The notes below the pieces were generated by a model, which ran no database searches, was not told the DNA's origin, and saw nothing but the letters and a program-made list of their open reading frames with translations. A stretch of DNA of 36,807 nt. Source: an uncultured Prolixibacteraceae bacterium (GTDB lineage: Bacteria > Bacteroidota > Bacteroidia > Bacteroidales > Prolixibacteraceae). The position numbers were made by a program, and so were the translations under genes. The stretch lies in NCBI GenBank assembly GCA_937915865.1, contig CALGIG010000108.1, forward strand, positions 1 through 36,807. Direction: 5' to 3'. Positions 1-7,053 of the stretch are shown here, piece by piece (positions within the stretch are counted from its first letter, which is position 1; each line of letters opens with the position of its first letter).

Positions 1-55
1 GTGAGATTTATGTGAGATTTATGTGAGATTTATGTGAGATTTATGTGAGATTTAT
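1..55. repeat. Tandem 11-bp repeat, five copies
   Basis: The unit GTGAGATTTAT is repeated five times without a mismatch, ending at base 55. It starts at the first base of the window, so the array may continue upstream. It lies about 40 bp before the menB start codon. No hairpin or known regulatory motif is evident; it looks like a slippage-prone satellite. Confidence 0.95.
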
Positions 56-96
56 TCGTAAATATCTAATTATGAGAAGTATATACAATTTAAGTT

Positions 97-921
97 ATGA
101 CAACAAAACGTACTTGGGAAACCATTAAAGAATACGAAGACATTTTTTTTGAGTATTTCGATGGAATCGGCAAAATCACTATCAATCGCGAGCGTTACCG
201 CAACGCTTTTCGCCCTACGACGGTGAATGAAATCAGCGAGGCTTTGCGTATATGCCGCGAGGATCAGCACATCAACGTAATTGTTTTGACCGGTGCAGGC
301 GACAAGGCTTTTTGTGCCGGTGGTGACCAAACTGTGAAAGGTATTGGCGGTTACATCGACAAAAACGGCATTCCACGCTTGAATATTCTGGAGGTGCAGA
401 AACAAATCCGCTCGATGCCAAAGCCTGTAATTGCTATGGTAAATGGTTATGCCATTGGTGGCGGGCACGTGCTGCATGTGGTTTGCGACATCAGTATTGC
501 CAGCGAAAATGCCATCTTCGGTCAGACTGGCCCCAAAGTGGGAAGTTTCGATGCGGGTTTGGGTTCATCCTATTTGGCTAGCATCGTTGGACAGAAGAAA
601 GCCCGCGAAATCTGGTTTATGTGCCGCCAATACTCGGCTGCCGAAGCATTGGAAATGGGTTTGGTGAACAAAGTGGTGCCGTTCGAACAACTGGAAGATG
701 AGGTAGTTGCCTGGGCTCAAAAAATGCAGGAACATAGTCCGCTGGCTTTGCGCATGTTGAAACTTGGCTTAAATGCCGAACTCGACGGACAAATCGGCAT
801 CCAGGAATTTGCCGGAAACGCGACTTTGCTGTATTACCTCACCGAAGAAGCGCAGGAAGGCAAGCACGCGTTTCTCGAAAAACGCAAACCGGATTTCAAG
901 AAGTTCCCTAAGTTCCCTTAA
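97..921 (+). CDS. menB: 1,4-dihydroxy-2-naphthoyl-CoA synthase
   Basis: This crotonase-fold enzyme closes the second ring of the naphthoquinone nucleus, converting o-succinylbenzoyl-CoA to DHNA-CoA in menaquinone synthesis in the cytoplasm. The 274-residue length is normal for the family. Visible motifs are the oxyanion-hole segments GAGDKAFCAGGDQ (about 66-78) and GYAIGGGH (117-124), the active-site stretch QTGPKVGSFDAG (143-154), and the family-typical C-terminal KRKPDF. Glycine 145 in QTG, where other crotonases have an acidic residue, marks the bicarbonate-dependent type I MenB. Asp152 matches the conserved catalytic aspartate. menA lies downstream, separated by an unrelated ATPase gene. 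No strong ribosome-binding site precedes the ATG, as is usual in Bacteroidota. Confidence 0.96.
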   Translation: MTTKRTWETIKEYEDIFFEYFDGIGKITINRERYRNAFRPTTVNEISEALRICREDQHINVIVLTGAGDKAFCAGGDQTVKGIGGYIDKNGIPRLNILEVQKQIRSMPKPVIAMVNGYAIGGGHVLHVVCDISIASENAIFGQTGPKVGSFDAGLGSSYLASIVGQKKAREIWFMCRQYSAAEALEMGLVNKVVPFEQLEDEVVAWAQKMQEHSPLALRMLKLGLNAELDGQIGIQEFAGNATLLYYLTEEAQEGKHAFLEKRKPDFKKFPKFP

Positions 922-939
922 TTCAGTAGTTTGTTTATA

Positions 940-983
940 TTACAAAAATGTAACTTACTCTTTTGTAACTTACATTTTTGTAA
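940..983. repeat. Inverted plus direct repeat upstream of the ATPase gene
   Basis: TTACAAAAATGTAA (940-953) and its reverse complement TTACATTTTTGTAA (970-983) flank a pair of direct GTAACTTAC copies (950-958 and 965-973). Each arm is itself nearly palindromic. The cluster overlaps the candidate -33 element of the promoter for the ATPase gene, so it could be an operator. That role is inferred from position only. Confidence 0.7.
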
Positions 984-1007
984 GTTTAAATTATTTGCCT
1001 ACATTTG
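977..1007 (+). promoter_or_regulatory. Candidate Bacteroidota housekeeping promoter
   Basis: TTTG at 977-980 and TACATTTG at 1000-1007 match the Bacteroides -33 (TTTG) and -7 (TAnnTTTG) elements, with 19 bases between them. Transcription would start near 1014, leaving a very short leader before the ATG at 1021. This suggests the ATPase gene is transcribed independently of menB. Confidence 0.5.
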
Positions 1008-1020
1008 AGAAAAAAGCAAA

Positions 1021-2154
1021 ATGGAAACTCCATTTGTATTTGGTAAATTGGCTATCAGAGGCGAGTTCACAAACAGGGAACAAGAACGGAAGCTTTTGGC
1101 TGATAATTTTAATTCGCTGGTAAATACTACCCTCATCTCGCCTCGCCGCTGGGGCAAATCGTCGTTGGTACAGATGGCTGCAAACGATGCAAGGACAGTG
1201 AACAGCGAATTGCATTTTTGTTTTCTTGATGTATTTAGTGTTAGGACCGAGGATCAGTTTTACCAGCATTTGGCAACAGAGCTCTTAAAAGCGTCAGCTT
1301 CGAAAATAGAACTCTTGCTGGACAATGCAGGCAGGTTTTTGGGTAAATTTCTTCCGAAGCTATCATTTAGTCCTGATGCACAAAACGAAATTTCATTGGG
1401 ACTTGACTGGGAAGAGGTTAAAAAACAACCTGACGACATCTTGAACATGGCTGAGAAACTGGCTATCGAGAAAGGGTGGAAATTGATTGTTTGCATTGAT
1501 GAGTTTCAGAATATCGCGACATTCGAAAATCCATTGGCATTTCAGAAGAAGTTAAGATCGCAATGGCAGAGGCATCAGCATGTGGCATATTGCCTGTACG
1601 GGAGCAAACGGCATATGCTGATGGAGGTGTTTACAAATCCTTTAATGCCATTCTATAAATTTGGGAGCCTGCTGTTTTTAGAGAAAATCAAAAAAGAAAG
1701 TTGGATTCCTTTTATATGCAGTCGTTTTGAACAAACACAAAAGCAAATTAATCAGGAGGGTGCAGCATTAATTGCAGATTTGGCTGAATGTCATCCGTAT
1801 TACGTTCAGCAGCTTGCACAGCAGAGTTGGTTGCGTACCGACGACACCTGTTCGACAGAGATCGTACATGAAGCCCACCGGAGCATTATCGACCAACTAA
1901 GTTTGCTGTTCCAGTCGAAAACCGATGAGCTAACCAATTCACAGATAAATTTTTTGAAAGCCCTCATCGATGGTGTTGAAAAATTCAGTTCAAAAGAAAC
2001 ATTGGACAAGTATAAGATTGGAACTTCTGCAAATGTTTTGCGTGTTAAAAATACGCTTGAAAGTAAAGAGATCATTGATATTCAGGGAGGAAATATTTCT
2101 TTGCTCGACCCTATGTACAAAAGCTGGCTGAAAACATATTATTTTAAGAATTAA
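1021..2154 (+). CDS. P-loop ATPase, archaeal ATPase/AAA-like family
   Basis: A 377-residue cytoplasmic protein with a P-loop ATPase domain. The Walker A motif is PRRWGKSS (41-48) and the Walker B strand is LIVCIDEF (155-162). GSKRHML (about 194-200) sits where a sensor strand is expected. The all-helical C-terminal third (about 260-377) resembles the winged-helix tail of archaeal-type ATPases (PF01637-like). Members of this family are common, patchily distributed accessory genes in Bacteroidota with no defined substrate. The gene has its own likely promoter and interrupts menB and menA; its stop is only 3 bp before the menA ATG, so menA may be co-transcribed with it. It may be a defence or mobile-element passenger, but nothing here proves that. 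Confidence 0.8.
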   Translation: METPFVFGKLAIRGEFTNREQERKLLADNFNSLVNTTLISPRRWGKSSLVQMAANDARTVNSELHFCFLDVFSVRTEDQFYQHLATELLKASASKIELLLDNAGRFLGKFLPKLSFSPDAQNEISLGLDWEEVKKQPDDILNMAEKLAIEKGWKLIVCIDEFQNIATFENPLAFQKKLRSQWQRHQHVAYCLYGSKRHMLMEVFTNPLMPFYKFGSLLFLEKIKKESWIPFICSRFEQTQKQINQEGAALIADLAECHPYYVQQLAQQSWLRTDDTCSTEIVHEAHRSIIDQLSLLFQSKTDELTNSQINFLKALIDGVEKFSSKETLDKYKIGTSANVLRVKNTLESKEIIDIQGGNISLLDPMYKSWLKTYYFKN

Positions 2155-2157
2155 AAT

Positions 2158-3069
2158 ATGGCATCACTAAAAAGTTGGGTAAAAGCAGCACGGTTGAGAA
2201 CTTTGCCACTGGCGGTTTCCGGCATTTTGATGGGAGCAGCTTTGGCTGGGTTAGACGAAGGTTTTAATTTGAAAGTCACTATTCTGGCCATTGTTACGGC
2301 GCTGTTTATCCAGGTATTCTCGAATTTTGCCAACGACTACGGCGATTTCCAGAAAGGGACCGACAATGACAAACGGGTTGGCCCACGACGCACGGTTCAG
2401 GGAGGAGAAATTACTCCGGCGCAAATGCGTGGTGGAATGATTGTACTGGCTCTGCTGAGTCTGGCCTCAGGAATCTGGCTGGTAGCGGAAGGAACCAAAG
2501 GATTGTCTCTGTCGGTTTTCGGCATTTATATTGCGCTGGGAGTTTTGGCGCTGATTGCCGCATTTAAATACACCGCCGGAAGCAATCCGTATGGCTACGC
2601 CGGCTTGGGCGATCTGGCCGTTTTCCTGTTTTTTGGGTTATTGCCGGTTGTTGGCGCCTATTTCCTGAATACCCATCAAATTAGTAATTTGGTTTTTCTT
2701 CCGGCCATTTCAATCGGACTTTTCAGCACCGGGGTTTTGAATCTGAACAATATGCGCGATGTGGAGAACGACCGTACTTCAGGAAAAAATACGATGATTG
2801 TAAGAATGGGCGGCGCGAAAGGAAAACTGTATCATACACTGATGATTTCAGTAGGAATGATTTTTGCAGTAGTTTTTTCTTTTCTGCATTTTAAATCAGG
2901 CTTTCAATGGTTTTTCCTGATTTCATTACCGTTGTTTGTGCGCGATTTAATACAGATTAACCGAATTTCGGAGCCTCGGCAATTCGACCCGTTTCTGAAA
3001 AAACTATCATTAACAACACTGTTTTTTACTGTGCTGTTTGGTTTGGGAGTAATAATTGCCTGTCATTAA
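2158..3069 (+). CDS. menA: 1,4-dihydroxy-2-naphthoate polyprenyltransferase
   Basis: This integral membrane prenyltransferase of the UbiA superfamily attaches the isoprenoid tail to DHNA to give demethylmenaquinone. The 303-residue protein is largely hydrophobic, with about eight or nine predicted membrane segments. The first Mg-diphosphate motif is NFANDYGDFQKGTD (57-70). The second is in NNMRDVENDRTSGK near residue 200. Length and motif order are normal. The ATG follows the ATPase stop after 3 bp, implying translation from the same message. With menB upstream this is a menaquinone locus, fitting anaerobic respiration or fumarate reduction. Confidence 0.95.
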   Translation: MASLKSWVKAARLRTLPLAVSGILMGAALAGLDEGFNLKVTILAIVTALFIQVFSNFANDYGDFQKGTDNDKRVGPRRTVQGGEITPAQMRGGMIVLALLSLASGIWLVAEGTKGLSLSVFGIYIALGVLALIAAFKYTAGSNPYGYAGLGDLAVFLFFGLLPVVGAYFLNTHQISNLVFLPAISIGLFSTGVLNLNNMRDVENDRTSGKNTMIVRMGGAKGKLYHTLMISVGMIFAVVFSFLHFKSGFQWFFLISLPLFVRDLIQINRISEPRQFDPFLKKLSLTTLFFTVLFGLGVIIACH

Positions 3070-3072
3070 ATG

Positions 3073-3120
3073 GTCATTTATAGTCATTGGTTGCTCAAAC
3101 AATTAATGACTATAAATGAC
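3073..3120. terminator. Bidirectional hairpin between convergent menA and upp
   Basis: GTCATTTATAGTCATT (3073-3088) and its exact reverse complement (3105-3120) form a 16-bp perfect stem with a 16-nt loop, starting 3 bp after the menA stop. It lies between two convergent genes, so it probably ends both transcripts. No strong T-tract follows on the plus strand, so it may instead be a repeat or an mRNA 3'-end stabiliser. Confidence 0.6.
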
Positions 3121-3144
3121 TCAATAACAATAAATTACAAGATT

Positions 3145-3807
3145 TTAGTGCGAGTCTATTTTTGCACCGAAAGCTAAATCTCCGGCATCACCCAACCCGG
3201 GAACGATGTACGACATTGGGGTCATTTCCGGATCAACAGCCCCCACCCACAGTGTTACATTTTCGGCATCAATAGCTTTTGAAACATGCTCAAGCCCTTG
3301 CTTACTGGCAATAACTGCTACCAGGTGAATATGTTTTGGCGAACCTTTTTGCAACATAGCATGGTAGCCAATTTCCATTGATGCACCCGAAGCTAACATT
3401 GGGTCTGAAAGAATTAGCGTTTTGCCATCGAGTGAAGGAGTTGCAAGGTATTCGAATTCAATATGAAACTCACCAGCTTCATCGTATTTTCGGTAAGCTG
3501 AAATAAAAGCGTTTTCAGCACGGTCGAATACATTTAAAAAACCCTGTTGAACAGGTAATCCAGCACGTAAAATAGTAGCTAAAACCGGATGTTGAACTAA
3601 GTTGGGCACTTTGGCGATTCCCAGCGGGGTTTTCACTTCAGTAATTTCGTAATCCATAACTTTACTGATTTCGTAAGCGAAAATTTCGCCTAAACGCTGA
3701 AGATTGCGGCGAAAACGCATTGGGTCTTTCTGGATTACTTCGCACCGAATTTCTGAAATGAACTGGTTGAAAATGGAGTTTGATTCTCCAAGTATATTTA
3801 CTTTCAT
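3145..3807 (-). CDS. upp: Uracil phosphoribosyltransferase
   Basis: This cytoplasmic enzyme makes UMP from uracil and PRPP in pyrimidine salvage. The 220-residue protein carries the PRPP-binding loop LILSDPMLASGAS (131-143), the conserved RAG at 81-83, and the C-terminal uracil-binding segment YIVPGLGDAGDLAFG (200-214). All are as expected for a type I phosphoribosyltransferase of this family. The gene converges with menA across a long hairpin. A TACGTTTG motif 37-45 bp upstream of the start probably is its -7 element. Confidence 0.96.
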   Translation of the reverse strand: MKVNILGESNSIFNQFISEIRCEVIQKDPMRFRRNLQRLGEIFAYEISKVMDYEITEVKTPLGIAKVPNLVQHPVLATILRAGLPVQQGFLNVFDRAENAFISAYRKYDEAGEFHIEFEYLATPSLDGKTLILSDPMLASGASMEIGYHAMLQKGSPKHIHLVAVIASKQGLEHVSKAIDAENVTLWVGAVDPEMTPMSYIVPGLGDAGDLAFGAKIDSH

Positions 3808-3844
3808 GATTTAAAAAGTTTCGGCGAAAGTAATATAAAAATAC

Positions 3845-3852
3845 CAAACGTA
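3845..3852 (-). promoter_or_regulatory. Candidate -7 element for upp
   Basis: Read on the minus strand this is TACGTTTG, a full match to the Bacteroidota TAnnTTTG element. Transcription would begin about 30 nt before the upp ATG. No convincing -33 TTTG is present at the usual distance, so the call rests on the -7 box and its position. Confidence 0.4.
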
Positions 3853-3897
3853 TAGAATGCTTTACAATATAGATTCTGTGAAATTTTGATTGACGGA

Positions 3898-4824
3898 CTA
3901 TTTTTTTAAAAGACGTATTAACCAGGGCAAGCGGTTGATATGAACCGAATAATAGGTTTGTGGATTTGCACCAAAACCGGTATAAAACCGGGCAATTCCT
4001 GGAATATTTGAACCTTCAAAATCAAGGATAAGGTTATTTTTTGCATTTTGGCAAATAAAGTTGTTTATTAAAAGAAACATGGCGCTTTTCTCTGTCCCTT
4101 CCTGGGTTGATGAAGCGGCGAGATAGATGTACTTCTGATTGGTTTTCAGAAAAAAAACTGCTGACAACCAATTGCCTCGTTCGTTTACAACTACATTTAT
4201 TTCGCCTAGTTTATTGGCCAGGGCATACCTTATAATTTCACAGAAGGAGAGATAATGTTCTTGTTTTACTTCTGGTGCTTTACTTACTAAGTTATTTTGT
4301 GTAAATGCAATAAAACGATCGATTTCTTTAGACCCGGAAATAATTAAATTACTCTGAAGGGCTTTCTGAATGTTCCTTTTAGTGTTTGTATTGTATGCTG
4401 ACTGGATTCTCTCAAAATCTGAATTCAGCGAAAGATGATAAGTTGTATTCTTTTTTAAAAGGAATTGAGAATTTTTAATTGTATTTCCAAGGTTTAGGTT
4501 TAAATCGGCAAGTCTGAACTTGGAAGGAATTGTTTTTATGAATTGTTCAACAGTAGTTTCGTTGACTGGCAATGCGGAAAAAATACCCAATTGTTGAGTG
4601 AAAAATGGCTGATAGATGTACTTAATGCCGTATTTCTGATTGTTTACCAACGGCATAACATAGTGATAATCGTCTGAAATCAAGGCATCCCAATGGGGGC
4701 AAATCCGGTCGAGGTACCAGCTGTAAGCATAACTTATCCCGTATGGCGATTCTGAGATACACTTATCCCATTTCATCCGGTCTATGTTTGAGTTGTCAAC
4801 GAATCTGATTTCAGGAGTATTCAT
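3898..4824 (-). CDS. FemAB/GNAT-fold acyltransferase-like protein
   Basis: A 308-residue cytoplasmic protein with no signal peptide. The layout is that of the FemAB-like or GNAT_6-type transferases: an N-terminal half with SYAYSWYLDRICPHWDALI (about 31-49), then a second half with the hydrophobic strands GNWLSAVFFL and KYIYLAASS and a helix leading into LILDFEGSNIPGIARFYTGFG (near 264-284), typical of the acceptor half of a tandem GNAT fold. Relatives add amino acids to peptidoglycan precursors or acylate cell-surface glycans. It overlaps the upstream deacetylase-like gene by 14 bp, so the two are translationally coupled and probably act in the same envelope or polysaccharide process. The exact substrate cannot be told from sequence. 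Confidence 0.7.
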   Translation of the reverse strand: MNTPEIRFVDNSNIDRMKWDKCISESPYGISYAYSWYLDRICPHWDALISDDYHYVMPLVNNQKYGIKYIYQPFFTQQLGIFSALPVNETTVEQFIKTIPSKFRLADLNLNLGNTIKNSQFLLKKNTTYHLSLNSDFERIQSAYNTNTKRNIQKALQSNLIISGSKEIDRFIAFTQNNLVSKAPEVKQEHYLSFCEIIRYALANKLGEINVVVNERGNWLSAVFFLKTNQKYIYLAASSTQEGTEKSAMFLLINNFICQNAKNNLILDFEGSNIPGIARFYTGFGANPQTYYSVHINRLPWLIRLLKK

Positions 4825-6157
4825 TTTCCAAATATATTCCTTTATCAGTTAGTTGTTTAAAAACGTTTCTCCATCCTTGCCATTGGGCTAAATCGTGCAG
4901 CGATTCATTGTGGAACAGGCAAATAAAAGTTCCATTCACTTTTTTTACTTCATCCATCAGTTTATTGGTTAATTGCCAGGCTTCTTCGGGCTGAAGGTTC
5001 ATATAATCCTTTAGAGTAACATCCATTACTTGAAAAGGATGAATCATCAATTGTGTTTGCTCATTTTTTTCCAGATCGAAAAAAGGGAATGAAGTGCATG
5101 TTCCGGCGCGAAATCCTGCCATGTTGGCGAACCCCATTGTGAAGTCGTCGGTTATTCCTGCTTTTATAGCAGTTTGGTATGTTTTAGGAAATTTCAGTTT
5201 TAAAAAGTGTTGTCGGCTTTTTGTAACCGTATGTCCAACGATATTTTCCAGGCGTTCTTTTTCTGTTTCGAACATCCAGGGCTTTTCATTTGACGAATAC
5301 GAAGGATGAAGGCCAACCTCGCATTGGCCGGCGATATCAAGGATTAATTTTCTGAATGAATCGTTTTTATGTGATATGTTTTTGTCGAACAGATTGCGGT
5401 CGCCAACAAGGAAAAAGAACAAAAGTTTGTCGAGCCTTCCTTTGTAAGTATCAAGAATATACTCGTACGTGTCATAAGGATCGCTTTGCAGGCGAAGCAG
5501 AACTGATGTTCGTTGAATCAACTCATCCCATTTTCCGGTTAGTGCTGTTTTGGCCATTCCACCGGCTAAAATTGACATACTTTTATTCTTGAATGCCCAG
5601 GCATTATCAATGTCTATGGTTGTTAGCAAACGAAAGGTTCTTTTTCCTACCTGAAATGTTGGATAAGCAGTTAAAAGTGCATCAGCAATCCAATAAGCAA
5701 TATGGTCTACAATTGGGATTTGGTGTATTCCAAGTTTTACGAGCAAGTTTTCCGAATCAATAAAGCGGTTGTGTTTATCGGTTGTTTCGCTTAAATACTC
5801 TTCGTAGCGGGTTATTAAATAAAAAGTTACAGCAAAAGGGTCGAAGGGTAAAAACGAATCGGACGAAGTTGAAAAGAATAATTTTATATCCTGAAAATCA
5901 ACATAATCGGTAGTGTGATTAGTTATAGTCTTTTCAAATAAGATTGAGTGGGCTTTTAGGAAAAGGCCTGAAAAGAAATTGACTTCTGAGTAGTTTATTT
6001 TGGGCCATTCCGAACGGCAGAATTCTTCTCTATCTCTGGAAAAAGAGACATTGACTCCGAGAATTGCCTTGAAAATAAAGCTAAACGTAAATTCCACTCT
6101 TACGGTGGGTTCTGGAATATAAACCAAAATATTGGATGACAAAGCAGCTTCCAACAT
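4811..6157 (-). CDS. Polysaccharide deacetylase-like protein (DUF7033 type)
   Basis: A 448-residue protein. The first 170 residues resemble the alpha/beta N-terminal domain found before carbohydrate esterase 4-type domains in Bacteroidota. The C-terminal part has the CE4-like signatures TTIDIDNAW (179-187, a D-x-D replacing the usual metal/catalytic aspartate pair) and GLHPSYSS (282-289, a metal-binding His284). No signal peptide is seen, which is unusual for a surface-glycan deacetylase and suggests a cytoplasmic step such as acting on a nucleotide- or lipid-linked glycan. An AGGAG-like site lies directly before the ATG. It overlaps the transferase gene downstream and lies 55 bp after radC. 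Confidence 0.7.
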   Translation of the reverse strand: MLEAALSSNILVYIPEPTVRVEFTFSFIFKAILGVNVSFSRDREEFCRSEWPKINYSEVNFFSGLFLKAHSILFEKTITNHTTDYVDFQDIKLFFSTSSDSFLPFDPFAVTFYLITRYEEYLSETTDKHNRFIDSENLLVKLGIHQIPIVDHIAYWIADALLTAYPTFQVGKRTFRLLTTIDIDNAWAFKNKSMSILAGGMAKTALTGKWDELIQRTSVLLRLQSDPYDTYEYILDTYKGRLDKLLFFFLVGDRNLFDKNISHKNDSFRKLILDIAGQCEVGLHPSYSSNEKPWMFETEKERLENIVGHTVTKSRQHFLKLKFPKTYQTAIKAGITDDFTMGFANMAGFRAGTCTSFPFFDLEKNEQTQLMIHPFQVMDVTLKDYMNLQPEEAWQLTNKLMDEVKKVNGTFICLFHNESLHDLAQWQGWRNVFKQLTDKGIYLENEYS

Positions 6158-6212
6158 CTCCTCATTTTTCGTTTGTTAAAACTAATAAAATATGCCTGAT
6201 ATTGTCACAGAT

Positions 6213-6902
6213 TCAGATTAAACCTTCATCGGCAAAGCTAAAAAACGAATTGTTCCCGATAATAATGTGGTCGATTACCGGAATATCCATAAGTTTGCCT
6301 GCATCCCTTAATTTGTTCGTGATGTCTTTATCTGCCTGACTCGGAACAAGATTTCCTGAAGGATGATTATGGCATAAAATTAACGAGCAAGCCAGTTTAT
6401 CAAGTGCTGTTTTCAGAATAATACGAACATCTATAATAGTTCCCGACAAACCACCCTGACTTACCATAAATTTATCTATAATCAGATTGTTACGGTTTAA
6501 AAGTAAAACCCAGAATTCTTCGTGAGGAAGATCACTCAGTAATGGACTAAAAATTTGTGCGGCATCTGAACTGGTAGTTATTTTGGGCTTTTCTTCAGGC
6601 TCTGTTTCTTTACGCCGCCGGCCAAGTTCAAGTGCAGCAGTGATTATAATCGCTTTGACTTCACCAATGCCTTTAAACTTTTTCAAATCGGTTATTGATT
6701 TCTTTCCCAGTTCGTTGAGGTTGTTATTTACTGAAGCTAGTATTTTTCGCGAAACTTCAACCGCTGATTCTTCTATATTGCCCGATCCGATTAATATGGC
6801 CAGTAATTCAGCTTCAGAAAGCGAGCGAACTCCTTTTACCAGCATTTTTTCGCGTGGACGATCTTCAACAGCCCATTCTTTAATTCTCAGTTTCTTATAC
6901 AT
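6213..6902 (-). CDS. radC: DNA repair protein RadC (JAB/MPN domain)
   Basis: A 229-residue protein with an N-terminal helix-hairpin-helix region (LKKFKGIGEVKA, about 73-84) and a C-terminal JAB metalloprotease-like domain. The metal-binding motif HNHPSGNLVPSQAD is intact (His178, His180, Asp191). Despite its name, a direct role in repair is not established. RadC homologues are often found near mobile elements, but this full-length copy with the HhH region is the chromosomal type. It heads a minus-strand run with the deacetylase-like and FemAB-like genes. Confidence 0.93.
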   Translation of the reverse strand: MYKKLRIKEWAVEDRPREKMLVKGVRSLSEAELLAILIGSGNIEESAVEVSRKILASVNNNLNELGKKSITDLKKFKGIGEVKAIIITAALELGRRRKETEPEEKPKITTSSDAAQIFSPLLSDLPHEEFWVLLLNRNNLIIDKFMVSQGGLSGTIIDVRIILKTALDKLACSLILCHNHPSGNLVPSQADKDITNKLRDAGKLMDIPVIDHIIIGNNSFFSFADEGLI

Positions 6903-7004
6903 CTATTGAAGTATTATGATTTACTAAGTTAAAGAATTGACTTTAAAATACCAAATAAAGATAAAATTATGACTATAAGTGATTTCTCATCTCCTGCTTA
7001 ATGC

Positions 7005-7038
7005 AAAACAGGCCGACCGTGGCAGGCCAGCCTGTTTT
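7005..7038 (-). terminator. Probable terminator after the nagB fusion gene
   Basis: AAAACAGGC (7005-7013) pairs with GCCTGTTTT (7030-7038) across a 16-nt loop that can pair further. On the minus strand it lies 16 bp past the stop of the nagB fusion and ends in TTTT. It also separates that transcript from radC. Confidence 0.6.
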
Positions 7039-7053
7039 ATAATGGTGATAATT

